64,000 bases of DNA from Gammaproteobacteria bacterium (GCA_016209015.1 JACQWY010000013.1:28968-92967); one strand, 5' to 3'; shown: positions 44,738-55,259, counted from the stretch's first letter. Numbers and translations: made by a program. The notes: a model not told the origin generated them from the sequence alone.

Positions 44738-44825
44738 GGGGATCTCGGACGCTTTTCAGAATGACGCGGGAGTCGAGGTATACGGAGGAATTCGGTCCCC
44801 GTATTTCGAGCATCCCTTCGCTGGA

Positions 44826-44896
44826 CGCTCTGGAAGCCGGGGTCTGACCCGCGTGGATGACTTGCCGGAGCAAGTGACCCACACGGGTCAGACCCC
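44826..44896. repeat. REP-like palindromic element, copy 1
   Basis: GGGGTCTGACCCGCGTGG (44839-44856) faces its near-perfect reverse complement (44879-44896, 17 of 18), and an inner hairpin ACTTG-ccggag-CAAGT lies between them. The flank CGCTCTGGAAGCC (44826-44838) is shared with the second copy at 60.5 kb. It lies between convergent genes, the usual place for REP elements. Confidence 0.7.
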
Positions 44897-44902
44897 GTTT
44901 CC

Positions 44903-45490
44903 TCACTTGTTCTGAGTGCCTTCGATGAACAGCTCGAAGTCCATGGGATCGGACTGCGGGCCGAGCTCGAATTTGTTCACGCCGAAATCGGAACGCTTGA
45001 TCGTCGTCGTGCCCGCGAAGCCGGCGCGGTAGCCGCCCCAGGGATCCTTGCCTTCGCCGATAGCTTTCATCTTGATGGAGATCGGCTTCGTCACGCCGTG
45101 CAGCGTGAGCTCGCCGTCGAGCGTGCCGCCGGTCGCGTCGCCCGTATACTTCGTGCTCTTGAAAGAGGCTTCGGGGAATTTGTCGACTTCGAGGAAGTCC
45201 TTGCCGCGGATGTGCTTGTCGCGCTCGGCCCAATTGCTGTTGACGCTCGCGGCTTTGATCGTGACGTTCACGGCTGCGGTCTCCGGCTTCGCCTTGTCCC
45301 AGGTGAAGCCGCCGGCGAAATCGTCGAAGCGGCCGTTCAGCACGCTGAAGCCCAGGTGCGAGATCTTGAACTGGACGAACGAATGGCTGAGATCGATCTT
45401 GTAGTCGGCGGCGTAGCCCGGCGTCACCTGGACGAGAGCGGCGAGACCGAGGGCCGCGGCCCAGGCCGCGCGGGAACGTGTTATGCGCAT
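44903..45490 (-). CDS. YceI-family periplasmic lipocalin-like protein
   Basis: The ATG at 45490 follows AAGGAG by 7 bases; the product has 195 residues with a signal peptide (about 1-27). The mature part starts ADYKIDLSHSFVQFKISHLGFS and continues with FKSTKY, GELTLHGVTKPI and RSDFGVNKF motifs that define YceI proteins. These form a beta-barrel binding isoprenoid-type lipids such as ubiquinone precursors. No cytochrome b561 gene accompanies it here. It is convergent with the MHS transporter, with a REP-like element between them. Confidence 0.92.
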   Translation of the reverse strand: MRITRSRAAWAAALGLAALVQVTPGYAADYKIDLSHSFVQFKISHLGFSVLNGRFDDFAGGFTWDKAKPETAAVNVTIKAASVNSNWAERDKHIRGKDFLEVDKFPEASFKSTKYTGDATGGTLDGELTLHGVTKPISIKMKAIGEGKDPWGGYRAGFAGTTTIKRSDFGVNKFELGPQSDPMDFELFIEGTQNK

Positions 45491-45693
45491 GAGGACACTC
45501 CTTTTCTGTTTTGACTTCTGGCACGCCCCGGCCGGCTCGTGCGGCGTGGAACGGTGGCAGCACTCTAAAGCATCGCGAGCCCGCGAATAAGCTGCGTTCC
45601 GGCAATCCATCTTTGCCTGTGGCGCAAAGATGAGGGGATTCCATCCCGTGCATTTGCCACGGGGCAGGGTGATCCGGGGTGGCCGGGGCCGCG

Positions 45694-45699
45694 TACAAT
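45694..45699 (+). promoter_or_regulatory. Possible -10 box upstream of the peroxiredoxin gene
   Basis: TACAAT followed by cGCC lies 36 bp before the ATG at 45735. A matching -35 box is not clear. The neighbouring YceI gene is transcribed away on the other strand. Confidence 0.35.
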
Positions 45700-45734
45700 C
45701 GCCATGTCCCACAGTCCCGGTGCGAGGTGACCCC

Positions 45735-46262
45735 ATGACGACACGCCGCAAGAACTGGCTCTCCACGCTGCTGATGCTCGTGACCGGCGTCGCCGCGGCG
45801 GAGATCCCGCCGGCCGGCAAGCCCGCGCCGGCCTTCAGCCTCGAGGATCAGAACGGCAAGCAGATTTCGCTCGCCGACTTCCGCGGCCGCTGGGTCGTGC
45901 TGTATTTCTACCCCAAGGCCGACACGCCCGGTTGCACGCAGGAGGCCTGCAGCTTCCGCGACGATCTCGCGAAGCTCACGAAGCTCGGCGCCCAGGTCCT
46001 CGGCGTGAGCGTCGACGACACGACGGCCCAGCTCGCGTTCGCGAAGAAGTACAGCCTGCCGTTCCCGCTGCTCTCCGATCGCGAGGGCAACGTTGCGCGC
46101 GCCTACGGTGCGTTGAACGATCTGAAGCTCGTGCGCTTCGCGAAGCGATACACGTTCCTCATCGACGGCGAGGGCGTGCTGCGCAAGGCCTACGAGAAGG
46201 TCGACACCTCGCGCCACTCGACGGAGATCATCGCCGACCTCGAGCAGATGAAGGGCACCTGA
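45735..46262 (+). CDS. Exported BCP/PrxQ-type peroxiredoxin
   Basis: The 175-residue protein has a signal-like N-terminus ([20 protein letters not shown]) before the thioredoxin-fold domain. [18 protein letters not shown] holds the peroxidatic Cys67 and a second Cys72 five residues later, the atypical 2-Cys pair of the bacterioferritin-comigratory/PrxQ group. It would reduce peroxides in the periplasm, unusual but not unique for the group. GAGGTG precedes the ATG by 5 bases. Confidence 0.88.
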   Translation: MTTRRKNWLSTLLMLVTGVAAAEIPPAGKPAPAFSLEDQNGKQISLADFRGRWVVLYFYPKADTPGCTQEACSFRDDLAKLTKLGAQVLGVSVDDTTAQLAFAKKYSLPFPLLSDREGNVARAYGALNDLKLVRFAKRYTFLIDGEGVLRKAYEKVDTSRHSTEIIADLEQMKGT

Positions 46263-46323
46263 CGCCGCGTCCTTTCGCGGTGTACGCTGTGGGCCTCGTG
46301 CCACCGCGGGATCGGATCGCTCC

Positions 46324-48141
46324 ATGGCCAAGCCGGCGCACCACTTCCACTTCTGGTATTTCGTCGTGGCGCTGCTCGGCGTGCTCGCGATCCAGCATCT
46401 CTGGACCGAGGCGCGCACCGTCGAGTCCATTCCCTACAGCGAATTCCAGCGCCTCCTGAAGGACGGACAGATCGACGAGATCGCGATCGCCGATCGCACG
46501 ATCCAGGGCCGGTTCAAGCAGCCGCAGCCCGATCACCACACGCGCTTCGTCACCGTCCGCGTCGATCCCGGCCTCGCCGCCGGCCTCGAGCAGTACGGCG
46601 TGAAGTTCGCCGGCGTCGTCGAGAACGACTTCGTGAGCCAGCTCCTGTCCTGGGTGCTGCCGGCGCTGCTGTTCTTCGGATTGTGGTTCTTCCTCCTGCG
46701 CGGCTTCGCGGAGAGCTCGGGGCTCGGCGGCAGCATGATGGCGATCGGCAAGAGCAAGGCGAAGGTCTATCTCGAGCGGGACGTCGGTGTCGCGTTCGAC
46801 GACGTCGCGGGCGTCGACGAGGCGAAGGACGAGCTGCTCGAGGTCGTGAATTTTCTCGAGAACCCGCGCGCCTACGGCCGGCTCGGCGCGCGCATTCCCC
46901 GCGGCGTGCTGCTCGTCGGCCCGCCCGGTACCGGCAAGACGCTGCTCGCGCGTGCGGTCGCGGGCGAAGCCGGCGTGCCCTTCCTGTCGATCAACGGCTC
47001 GGAGTTCGTGGAGATGTTCGTCGGCGTCGGCGCGGCGCGCGTGCGCGATCTCTTCGAACAGGCGCGCGCCAAGGCACCCGCCATCATCTTCATCGACGAG
47101 CTCGACGCGCTCGGCCGCGCGCGCGGCGCCTACGGCACGGGCGGCCACGACGAGAAGGAGCAGACGCTGAACCAGCTCCTCGTCGAGATGGACGGCTTCG
47201 ATCCGTCCTCGGGTCTCGTGCTGCTCGCCGCGACGAACCGTCCGGAGATCCTCGACCCGGCCCTGCTGCGCGCCGGGCGCTTCGATCGCCAGGTGCTCGT
47301 CGATCGCCCGGATCGCAAGGGCCGCATCGCGATCCTGCACGTGCATGCGAAGCGGGTGGCGATCGCGGCCGACGTCGATCTCGAGAAGATCGCCGCGCTC
47401 ACGCCCGGCTTCTCGGGCGCCGACCTCGCGAACCTGGTCAACGAGGCTGCGCTGCTCGCGACGCGCCGCGGCGCGACCGCCGTGACGTTCGAGGACTTCA
47501 CGAACGCGATGGAGCGCATCGTCGCCGGGCTCGAGAAGAAGAGCCGCATCCTCAGTCCCCGCGAGCGCCGCGTCGTCGCCTATCACGAAATGGGCCATGC
47601 GCTCGTCGCGCTCGCGTTGCCGGGCTCGGATCCGGTGCAGAAAGTCTCGATCATCCCGCGCGGCGTCGGCGCGCTCGGCTACACCATCCAGCGGCCGACG
47701 GAAGATCGCTTCCTCATGACGCGCGAGGAGCTCGCGCACAAGATGGCCGTGCTGCTCGGCGGGCGTGCCGCCGAGCAGCTCGTGTTCGACGAGGTGTCGA
47801 CGGGCGCGGCGGACGATCTGCAGCGCGTGAGCGACATCGCCCGCAGCATGGTCACGCGCTACGGCATGGCCGCCGCGCTCGGGCAGGTCGCCTACGAGGC
47901 CGAGCCGCACCAGTTCCTGCCGGGCGCGCTGCAAATGCCGCCGGGCCGTTCGTTCAGCGAAGCGACGGCGCATGCGATCGACGAGGCGGTCAAGGCGCTC
48001 GTCGAGACCGCCTTCCGCGCGGCCTGCGATCTGCTGGCCACGCGCCGCGCGGTGCTCGAACGCGGCGCCGAGGCGCTGCTCGCGAAGGAGACGCTCGTCG
48101 AAGCGGAGCTGCGGGAGTTGATCGAGCCGCGCGTCCCGTAG
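46324..48141 (+). CDS. ftsH: FtsH-type ATP-dependent zinc metalloprotease
   Basis: The 605-residue protein has two N-terminal membrane helices (about 11-27 and 104-124) flanking a small periplasmic domain. The AAA module carries GPPGTGKT (about 200-207), [11 protein letters not shown] (about 256-266) and the [20 protein letters not shown] second region of homology. The zinc site HEMGH at about residue 421 is intact. FtsH degrades unfolded or tagged membrane proteins. It is somewhat shorter than the usual 630-650 residues and lacks the acidic C-terminal tail. It has no rlmE or folP neighbour, so it may be a second paralogue rather than the housekeeping copy. Confidence 0.93.
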   Translation: MAKPAHHFHFWYFVVALLGVLAIQHLWTEARTVESIPYSEFQRLLKDGQIDEIAIADRTIQGRFKQPQPDHHTRFVTVRVDPGLAAGLEQYGVKFAGVVENDFVSQLLSWVLPALLFFGLWFFLLRGFAESSGLGGSMMAIGKSKAKVYLERDVGVAFDDVAGVDEAKDELLEVVNFLENPRAYGRLGARIPRGVLLVGPPGTGKTLLARAVAGEAGVPFLSINGSEFVEMFVGVGAARVRDLFEQARAKAPAIIFIDELDALGRARGAYGTGGHDEKEQTLNQLLVEMDGFDPSSGLVLLAATNRPEILDPALLRAGRFDRQVLVDRPDRKGRIAILHVHAKRVAIAADVDLEKIAALTPGFSGADLANLVNEAALLATRRGATAVTFEDFTNAMERIVAGLEKKSRILSPRERRVVAYHEMGHALVALALPGSDPVQKVSIIPRGVGALGYTIQRPTEDRFLMTREELAHKMAVLLGGRAAEQLVFDEVSTGAADDLQRVSDIARSMVTRYGMAAALGQVAYEAEPHQFLPGALQMPPGRSFSEATAHAIDEAVKALVETAFRAACDLLATRRAVLERGAEALLAKETLVEAELRELIEPRVP

Positions 48142-48145
48142 GTCC

Positions 48146-48717
48146 GGTCATGCGCATGCGGCCGTTGTCGAACGGCAGCTCCCCGACGCGCGCGACGGAA
48201 GGCAGCGCGCCGTGAGCGCGTTCGGCGAGCTCGACGAGTGCGAGCTCGGTCGGATCGCCGAGGCGCTGCGGATGCGGGCCCGCGGACGTCGCTTTCAGAT
48301 CGTGACAGTGCGCGGCGCAGGCGAGGAAGCGCGCCGCGTGCGTCCGACCTTCACGTCCGTGGGCAACAGGCGGGCGAGGGCGGCGAGCGTGCGCTCCACT
48401 CGGAATTCCTGCCAGAACGAGAACACGCCGCTCACCAGGATGACCAGGACGAGGGCGATCGCGACGCGCGCCATGCCCTGGCCCGGATCGCGCCGCTCCG
48501 CAAAGGCGGAGAGCGCGGCCGCGACCCACAGGATCACCGCGAAGAAATGCGTGAATTCACGCGCGAGCCTGAGCCACCACGGCTCGACACGGGCGCGCGC
48601 AACGCGGTTCGGGCCGTATTCCGCGGCGCGCCGCGCGGCCACGGCGTCGTCGAGACCGGCCGCCGCGGTGTCGAGACTCGCGAATACTTCGGCGGGTGTG
48701 AGACGGCAGACGTTCAT
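48146..48717 (-). pseudogene. Remnant of a P-type cation ATPase (internal deletion plus frameshift)
   Basis: From ATG 48717 (preceded by GGAGAG) the frame reads a cation-ATPase N-terminal domain and the first two helices, through [19 protein letters not shown] to about 48348. The frame then shifts, and the second reading frame continues with [25 protein letters not shown] and [11 protein letters not shown], which belong to the nucleotide-binding domain several hundred residues further on in intact pumps. The actuator TGES loop, the DKTGT phosphorylation site and all later helices are missing. Similarity ends near 48146, five bases from the ftsH stop. It is a decayed, non-functional Ca2+/Mg2+-type ATPase. 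Confidence 0.7.
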
Positions 48718-48868
48718 GAGGCTCTCCGCTGCGGGCGCCGATCCGTCCACGTGCAGTGTGCCGCGCGGGCGCCATGCCGTCATCGACCGCGGTCAGCGGC
48801 CCGACATTGACTCGGCGACCGAACGCCGCACAATGCCCGCGGGAGTCTCCTCATCGTCCAGGGAACGC

Positions 48869-50149
48869 ATGACGCCAGCAACGCTCGTCCGCAGCCTCTA
48901 CGCGCAAGTCATCGTGGCCATCGTGCTCGGCGTGCTGCTCGGCCATTTCCTGCCGGAGACGGGCGCGGCGATGAAGCCGCTCGGCGACGGCTTCATCAGG
49001 CTCATCAAGATGATGATCGCGCCGATCGTGTTCTGCACCGTCGTCACCGGCATCGCGGGCATGGAGAACCTGCGCGCCGTCGGCCGCACCGGCGGCTATG
49101 CGCTGCTGTATTTCGAGGCGGTGAGCACGCTCGCGCTCGCGATCGGCCTCGTCATCGTGAACGTCGTGAAGCCCGGCCACGGCATGAACGTCGATCCCGC
49201 GACGCTCGACACCTCGGCGCTCGCGGCCTATACCGCGCCCGGCGCGATGAAGGGCACGACGCAGTTCGTGCTCGACATCATCCCCGAGAGTGCGGTCGGC
49301 GCGCTCGCGAAGGGCGACGTGCTGCAGACCCTGCTGCTCGCGCTGCTCGTCGGTCCGGCGCTGCGCGCGGCCGGGGCGGGCGGCCGCGGGATCCTCGTCT
49401 GGCTCGAGGGCGTCGCGGCCGTGCTGTTCCGGATCGTCGGCTACATCATGCGCGTCGCTCCCGTCGGCGCGTTCGGGGCGATGGCGTTCGCGGTCGGCAA
49501 GTACGGGCTCGGCACGCTCGTCTCGCTCGGCAAGCTCATGGCCTGCTTCTACGCGACCTGCCTCGTATTCATCTTCGGCGTGCTCGGGACGATTGCCCGG
49601 CTGCACGGCTTCAGCCTGTGGCGCTTCATCCGCTTCATCAGGGAAGAGCTGTTCATCGTGCTCGGCACCTCGTCCTCGGAATCCGCGCTGCCGCGGCTCA
49701 TCGGACGCCTGCGCGACCTCGGCGCCCATCCCTCGACGGTCGGGCTCGTGATCCCGGCGGGGTATTCCTTCAACCTCGACGGGACGTCGATCTATCTCAC
49801 CATGGCCGCGCTCTTCATCGCCCAGGCCACGAACACGCCGCTCGACCTGACCCAGCAGTTGGGCCTGCTCGGCGTGCTGCTGCTGACCTCGAAGGGCGCG
49901 GCGGGGGTGACCGGCAGCGGCTTCATCGTGCTCGCCGCGACGCTTTCGGCCGTCGGGCACGTGCCGGTCGCGGGCCTCGCCCTCATCCTCGGCATCGACC
50001 GCTTCATGTCCGAGGCGCGGGCGTTGACGAACGTCATCGGCAACGGGGTCGCGACGCTCGTCGTGGCCCGCTGGTGCGGCATGCTCGACCGCGAGCGGCT
50101 CGCCGCCCGACTCGCCGGCGAGCCCGCGCCGGGAGACCCGCCCGCCTGA
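48869..50149 (+). CDS. dctA: C4-dicarboxylate:cation symporter (DctA-like)
   Basis: The 426-residue protein starts at ATG 48869 with AGGGA upstream. It begins [20 protein letters not shown] and contains the family motifs [21 protein letters not shown], the serine-rich [13 protein letters not shown] hairpin and [12 protein letters not shown], which form the substrate and sodium/proton sites of the dicarboxylate/amino acid:cation symporters. It should import succinate, fumarate or malate. Length and motifs fit DctA more than glutamate carriers. It stands alone, between the ATPase remnant and the RND gene. Confidence 0.9.
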   Translation: MTPATLVRSLYAQVIVAIVLGVLLGHFLPETGAAMKPLGDGFIRLIKMMIAPIVFCTVVTGIAGMENLRAVGRTGGYALLYFEAVSTLALAIGLVIVNVVKPGHGMNVDPATLDTSALAAYTAPGAMKGTTQFVLDIIPESAVGALAKGDVLQTLLLALLVGPALRAAGAGGRGILVWLEGVAAVLFRIVGYIMRVAPVGAFGAMAFAVGKYGLGTLVSLGKLMACFYATCLVFIFGVLGTIARLHGFSLWRFIRFIREELFIVLGTSSSESALPRLIGRLRDLGAHPSTVGLVIPAGYSFNLDGTSIYLTMAALFIAQATNTPLDLTQQLGLLGVLLLTSKGAAGVTGSGFIVLAATLSAVGHVPVAGLALILGIDRFMSEARALTNVIGNGVATLVVARWCGMLDRERLAARLAGEPAPGDPPA

Positions 50150-50264
50150 GCGTCCTCGGCTGGCGCCGGTCATGCAATGGCGCCCCGATTTGCGTATCCT
50201 TGGCGCGCCCGGAACTACCCCTGGATGCCATTGCGGCCCCGGCCGCGCCCAAGACCGCCAAACC

Positions 50265-52910
50265 ATGCTAGACGTTCTCAAGAAACACTACACCCGCTAC
50301 GTGGTGGCGACGGTGGCCGCTTCCGTGCGCCACGCCCGGGCGCTCGTCGTCCTCGCGACGGTCTTCACGGGCCTGATGCTGTACTACACGGCGACGAACA
50401 TCGCCATCAACACCGACACGTCCCAGATGCTCGACCCCGACCTGCCGCATCGGAAGGCGAGCCGGGCCTACGACCTCGCATTCCCGAACGTCGCGGGCGA
50501 GCTCGTGATGTACGTGGAATCTCCGCACGGCGGGGTCGCGGACGACATGGCGGACGCGCTCGCCGCCGAGATCCGCACCCACGAGGACATCGTGCAGGCC
50601 GTGTTCCGGCCGGGCGGCGGCGAGTATTTCGCGAAGAACGGTCTGCTCTATCTCGAGCCGGACGAGCTGTGGAAGATCGATCAAAAGCTCTCCGAGGCCG
50701 AGCCCTTCCTCGGCACGCTGGCGCGCGATCCGAGCCTGCGCGGCCTGTTCGAGACGCTCGGCAACGGCCTCGACAACGTGACGGACGCCGACCAGCAGAA
50801 GCTCCTCGTGAAGCTCTTCGACCGGCTGAGCGAGGCGACCGAGCAGCTCCTCGCCGGCAAGGGCGAAGCCGTCCATTGGCGCGACGAGCTGCTCGCGGCA
50901 CCGGGCGGCGACGAGAAGACCGGCGTGCCGAAGCGCGCGTTCATCCTCGTCAAACCGACGATCAACCACGCCGATTTCCAGCCCGCCGAGGCGACGCTCG
51001 ATCTCCTGCACGAGTTGAAGACGCGCACCGAGCGCGAGCACCCCGAGCTCGGCGTCCGCATCACGGGCGCCGTGCCCATGGACAGCGAGGAGCTCGAGAC
51101 CGTCGCCGCGGACGCGAAGCTCACGACCGCGCTCTCGCTCGGCTTCGTGACGCTCATCCTGATCTGGGGCCTGCGCGCGCCGGGGCCGGTCGTCGCGGTG
51201 TTCGTCGCGCTGACTTTCGGCCTCGTCTGGACCGCGGCGTTCGCGACGCTCGCGATCGGCAGTCTCAACATCATCTCGGTGTGCTTCGCCGTGCTGTTCA
51301 TCGGCATGGGCGTCGACTTCGGCATCCAGTTCGCGATGCGCTACCTCGAGGAGTGCGATCGCGGCGCCGCGCAGCGCAAGGCGCTCGAAGCCGCGGCGGG
51401 CGGCGTCGGCGGCGCGCTCACGCTCGCCGCGGTGGGCGCGGCGATCAGCTTCTTCGCGTTCGTGCCGACGGACTACCGCGGCCTCGCCGAGCTCGGCGTC
51501 ATCTCGGGCTTCAGCATGATCGTCGCGCTCGCCGCGAATCTCACGGTGCTGCCCGCGCTGCTCTCGATCATGCGCGTGCCGAAGCTCAAACACCTCCGCG
51601 CCGACGGCGACGATCACGTCACGGCGGTCGAAGCCTTCATCGCGCGCAACCGCCGGGCCGTCATCTGGGGTGCGGCGCTGACCGTGGCTGCGAGCCTCGT
51701 GCTGCTGCCGCAGGCGCGCTTCGATTTCAATCCGCTGAACCTCAAGGATCCGACGACCGAGGCGGTCGCGGCGTTCAAGGCGCTCGCCGCGGATCCGGAC
51801 AGCAGCCCCTACACGATCGAAGTCATCGCCGCCGACAGCACTGCCGCGCAGGCGCTCGGGGCACGGCTCGAGAAGCTGCCGACGGTCGACAAGGCCGTGA
51901 CGTTCGCGAGCTACGTGCCGGACCACCAGAGCGAAAAGCTCGAGATCGTCGATGCCATGCGCCTCGCGCTCGGCGCCGTGCTCGAGCCGCAGGCGACGAA
52001 GAAGCCGAGCCTCGCCGAGCAGGTCGCCGCCGTCGAGGCCGTGCGCAACCGCCTGAAGGCGGACGCGGCGTGGCTGCCCGCGCCCGTCGCGGCGAGTCGC
52101 GCACGGCTCGCGAAAGCGCTCGATGCGCTGGTCGCTGCTCCGGGCTGGCCCGCGAAGCTCGTGCCCGGGCTCGAACGCCGCATCCTGGGCGATCTGCCCG
52201 CGACGCTGGAACGGCTGCGCCTCGCGCTGGAGGCCGCGCCCGTCGAGTTGAAGGATCTGCCGGACGAATTGAAGAACCGCTACGTCGCGAAGGACGGCCG
52301 CACGCGGGTCGAGGTCTTCCCGAAGCACAATCTCGCGAACAACCACGAGCTGCGCGAATTCGTGCGCTCCGTGCAGGCGATCGCGCCCGACGCGACCGAT
52401 TCCCCCGTCGAGCTCCTCGAGGGCAGCGACACGGTGATCAAGTCCTGCATCCTGGCCGCGGCGCTCGCGCTCGTGCTGACGATCATCATGCACATCTTCG
52501 TGCTGCACGGCGTGGTCGATGCGCTGCTCGTCGCCGCGCCGCTCGTGCTCGCGATGATCTACACCGTCGCGATGTCGGTCCTCTGCGACATCCCGTTCAA
52601 CTTCGCGAACATCATCGCACTGCCGCTCCTCATCGGGCTGAACAACGCCTATGGCGCGTATCTCGTGATCCGCAGTCATACCGAGACCGACGTCGGCGAG
52701 CTCCTGAAGAGCAGTACGCCGCGTGCGGTGCTGTTCAGCGGGCTGACGGCGATCGCGTCGTTCGGCGTGCTCGCGGTCTCGAAGCACCCGGGCATGGCCG
52801 GCATGGGCGTGCTGATCAGCATGTCGTTGACGTTCGCGCTGCTGTGCGCCCTGATCGTCCTGCCGGCTATCATGGCGGAGCTCGAAGCGCGGAAAGCCGC
52901 GGCCGGGTGA
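50265..52910 (+). CDS. hpnN: HpnN-like RND (MMPL) transporter
   Basis: From ATG 50265 the protein has 881 residues and the RND layout: helix 1 (about 20-40), a large periplasmic domain, helices 2-6 (about 285-430, with LFIGMGVDFGIQFAMRYLEE on helix 4), a second periplasmic domain and helices 8-12 (about 725-870, with IIALPLLIGLNNAYGAYL). Length and the IALPLLIG...YLVIR pattern fit HpnN, which moves hopanoids to the outer membrane. No other hopanoid genes are in the window, so a general lipid exporter of the MMPL group remains possible. There is no clear ribosome binding site at this start. Confidence 0.78.
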   Translation: MLDVLKKHYTRYVVATVAASVRHARALVVLATVFTGLMLYYTATNIAINTDTSQMLDPDLPHRKASRAYDLAFPNVAGELVMYVESPHGGVADDMADALAAEIRTHEDIVQAVFRPGGGEYFAKNGLLYLEPDELWKIDQKLSEAEPFLGTLARDPSLRGLFETLGNGLDNVTDADQQKLLVKLFDRLSEATEQLLAGKGEAVHWRDELLAAPGGDEKTGVPKRAFILVKPTINHADFQPAEATLDLLHELKTRTEREHPELGVRITGAVPMDSEELETVAADAKLTTALSLGFVTLILIWGLRAPGPVVAVFVALTFGLVWTAAFATLAIGSLNIISVCFAVLFIGMGVDFGIQFAMRYLEECDRGAAQRKALEAAAGGVGGALTLAAVGAAISFFAFVPTDYRGLAELGVISGFSMIVALAANLTVLPALLSIMRVPKLKHLRADGDDHVTAVEAFIARNRRAVIWGAALTVAASLVLLPQARFDFNPLNLKDPTTEAVAAFKALAADPDSSPYTIEVIAADSTAAQALGARLEKLPTVDKAVTFASYVPDHQSEKLEIVDAMRLALGAVLEPQATKKPSLAEQVAAVEAVRNRLKADAAWLPAPVAASRARLAKALDALVAAPGWPAKLVPGLERRILGDLPATLERLRLALEAAPVELKDLPDELKNRYVAKDGRTRVEVFPKHNLANNHELREFVRSVQAIAPDATDSPVELLEGSDTVIKSCILAAALALVLTIIMHIFVLHGVVDALLVAAPLVLAMIYTVAMSVLCDIPFNFANIIALPLLIGLNNAYGAYLVIRSHTETDVGELLKSSTPRAVLFSGLTAIASFGVLAVSKHPGMAGMGVLISMSLTFALLCALIVLPAIMAELEARKAAAG

Positions 52911-53034
52911 GTGGGGATTGCCCTGCGTCAATCCGACGGCCCGGGCCCTGGGCTATAGAGAGCGCCACGCGCGCGGACAGGACGTCCGGCCGGCGCCGCA
53001 ACGAAATTCAGAACTCCAAGGGAGCATCGCTATC

Positions 53035-53403
53035 GTGACCGCATTCTTCAGGCGCGCCCGCCTACTCGCCGCGGCGCTACTCGTCCTCGGCAGCGGAGTC
53101 GTCGAGGCCCATTCCATCGTGCTCGAGGCGCAGCCGAAGCAGAAGGCGGAAGTCCAGGGGCCGGACGTGCCGGTGAACCTGCGCTTCAACACCCGGATCG
53201 ACGCGACGCGCTCGAAGCTCGTCGTCGTCGATGCGGACAAGAAGTCCAAGACGACGCTCGACATCGCGAAGGACGCCGCGCCCGATCGCATGATCGCGAC
53301 CGCCAAGGGGCTCGCTGCCGGCGCCTACATGCTCGAGTGGTACGTCCTGAGTGCGGACGGGCACATCGTGCGCGGCCGTCTCAACTTCACCGTCAAACCC
53401 TGA
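53035..53403 (+). CDS. copC: CopC-type periplasmic copper-binding protein
   Basis: The GTG at 53035 follows AAGGGAG by 10 bases; the product is 122 residues. After the signal peptide (about 1-25) the mature chain begins with His26 (HSIVLEAQPKQ), the residue that forms the copper brace in CopC. The later SADGHIVRGRLNF segment supplies the conserved Asp-x-His. The methionine-rich loop of some CopC proteins is absent, so a single Cu(II) site is likely. It is followed after 9 bp by copD, the usual partner. Confidence 0.88.
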   Translation: MTAFFRRARLLAAALLVLGSGVVEAHSIVLEAQPKQKAEVQGPDVPVNLRFNTRIDATRSKLVVVDADKKSKTTLDIAKDAAPDRMIATAKGLAAGAYMLEWYVLSADGHIVRGRLNFTVKP

Positions 53404-53412
53404 GGAGCCGGC

Positions 53413-55068
53413 ATGGAACTCTTTCTCGACGTATTCGCCTTCGCGGCAGTCGTCCTCCGCGGCTTCGTGCTGACCGGCGTCGGCGTGTGCCTGGGCGGCG
53501 TGCTGTTCGCCTATCTCGTCGCGCTGCCCACGCTCGACGTGAACCGCGAGGCCGATCGCGCGGTGCTCGCGAAATCGGCGCGCCTCATCGTCATCTGCGC
53601 GTGGGGTCTCGCCATCGCGGCCGTCGCGGCGGCCGGCATCGACGTCGCGGTGCTCATCAGCACGGTCGAAATCCCCTGGGGCAGCGCGCTCACCGCGGAA
53701 TTCGCGCAGGCCGGCGAGCTCATGACCCTCGCGGCGATCGCGGTGGCCGTACTCGCCCCGGCGATCGCACGCGGAGAACGCAGCGTGCCGCTGCTCGTCG
53801 GTGCCGTCGCGCTGCTCGTCGCGAGCGTCGCGACGACGCATGCCGCGGCGCGGCTCGAGGATCGCGCGGTCCTGCTCGCCGCCTCCGCCATGCACCAGGC
53901 GGGCGCCGCGGCCTGGATCGGCGGCATCCCGTTCTTCCTCTACGCGCTCGCGAATCACGACGGCATGGATCGCCGGCAGGCGCTCGCCTTGCGCTTCTCG
54001 CACGTCTGCGCCGTCGCCGTCGGTCTCATCCTCGTCTCGGCGGCGATCAAATACGTGAAGTACATCGGCGGCGTGGACGCGATCTATGGGACCTCGTACG
54101 GCATGATGTCGCTGACGAAGTTCGCGATGTTCGCTTCGCTGCTCGCGTTCGGCGCCGGCAATGCCTGGGCCGTGCGGCGCATGGCCGGCGACGGTGCGCT
54201 GGCGCTGCGCACGCGGCGCTTCGCCGAGGTCGAGCTCGGCGTCGGCATCACCGTGTTCTTCTGCGCCGCCTCGCTGACTTCGCAGCCGCCGGCCGTCGAC
54301 CTCACGCAGGACCGCGTGAGCTGGGACCGCGTCATGTATCGCGTGATCATCCCGAGCCTGCCGCGCATCGTGAGCCCGGATCACAAACTGCTCGGCGTGC
54401 CGCAGGAGCAGGCGCGCCTGAACCAGATCGCGGCGGAGAAGCGCGACGACGCGCCGCTCGCCTACGTGCCCGGCTACGGCATCCCGGCCCCGAGCACGGC
54501 AGCGGACATCGAATGGTCCGAGTACAACCACAACGGCTCGGGCATCTTCGTGTTCGCGATCGGTCTGCTCGCGCTGCTCTACCGCACCGGCAAGGCGCCG
54601 TGGGCGAATCACTGGCCGCTGTTGTTCGTGGTGCTCGCGGTACTGATCATGATCCGCGCCGACCCCGAGGCGTGGCCGCTCGGTCCGATCGGTTTCTGGG
54701 AGAGCATGCGCGCCCAGGAAGTGCTGCAGCACCGGCTCGCAACGCTGCTCGTCGCGATTTTCGGCATCCTCGAATGGCGCGTGCGCAACGGCGGGCTCGG
54801 CAGGTCCGGGCTCGCTTACGTCTTCCCGGTTTCGAACGCGATCGGCGGCGTGTTGCTGCTCACCCATACGCACGCGCTCGCGAACGTGCAGGAAGCGCTG
54901 CTCGAGGAGATGAACCACCTGCCGATCGGGCTCCTCGCGATGGGCGCCGGCTATGCGCGCTGGCTCGAGCTGCGCGGCACGCCGTCGGTGAAGCGCATCG
55001 CGGGCTGGGTGTGGCCGCTGTGCTTCATCGGCGTCGGTCTCGTGCTGATGAATTATCGGGAGAGTTGA
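53413..55068 (+). CDS. copD: CopD-family copper import/resistance membrane protein
   Basis: The 551-residue polytopic protein has about eight N-terminal helices of the CopD domain, including MHQAGAAAWIGGIPFFLYAL, which carries the conserved histidine and tryptophan. A periplasmic loop lies at about 300-375, and a second membrane block follows with HRLATLLVAIFGILEWR and LLLTHTHALANVQEALLEEMNH, which is rich in histidine, as expected for metal handling. The second block makes it longer than a simple CopD (about 300 residues), resembling CopD fused to a further domain. CopC would deliver copper to it. GAGGAG lies just before the ATG. Confidence 0.85.
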   Translation: MELFLDVFAFAAVVLRGFVLTGVGVCLGGVLFAYLVALPTLDVNREADRAVLAKSARLIVICAWGLAIAAVAAAGIDVAVLISTVEIPWGSALTAEFAQAGELMTLAAIAVAVLAPAIARGERSVPLLVGAVALLVASVATTHAAARLEDRAVLLAASAMHQAGAAAWIGGIPFFLYALANHDGMDRRQALALRFSHVCAVAVGLILVSAAIKYVKYIGGVDAIYGTSYGMMSLTKFAMFASLLAFGAGNAWAVRRMAGDGALALRTRRFAEVELGVGITVFFCAASLTSQPPAVDLTQDRVSWDRVMYRVIIPSLPRIVSPDHKLLGVPQEQARLNQIAAEKRDDAPLAYVPGYGIPAPSTAADIEWSEYNHNGSGIFVFAIGLLALLYRTGKAPWANHWPLLFVVLAVLIMIRADPEAWPLGPIGFWESMRAQEVLQHRLATLLVAIFGILEWRVRNGGLGRSGLAYVFPVSNAIGGVLLLTHTHALANVQEALLEEMNHLPIGLLAMGAGYARWLELRGTPSVKRIAGWVWPLCFIGVGLVLMNYRES

Positions 55069-55259
55069 ACGTCCTGCGCTCGAACGTCGCTCCGTCGCGT
55101 GCTGCGCGGCGGAGCGGTTTTCGCGGCTCGCCAGTCGCCGCAACGGGTCGTCGGCACCGACCACCTGACCATCATCAACACCTCGTTCGCGGATTTGCGC
55201 TCTCATGGTCATGGAGGCGCAGCGATGTACCTCCGTTACCCCAACAAAGGAGGTACGTC

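Noticed and set aside
44772..44820. Weak inverted repeat around ATACGG...CCGTAT beside the REP-like element
   Set aside because: The arms are only about 6 bp and have no second copy at 60.5 kb. I could not support it as part of the repeat.
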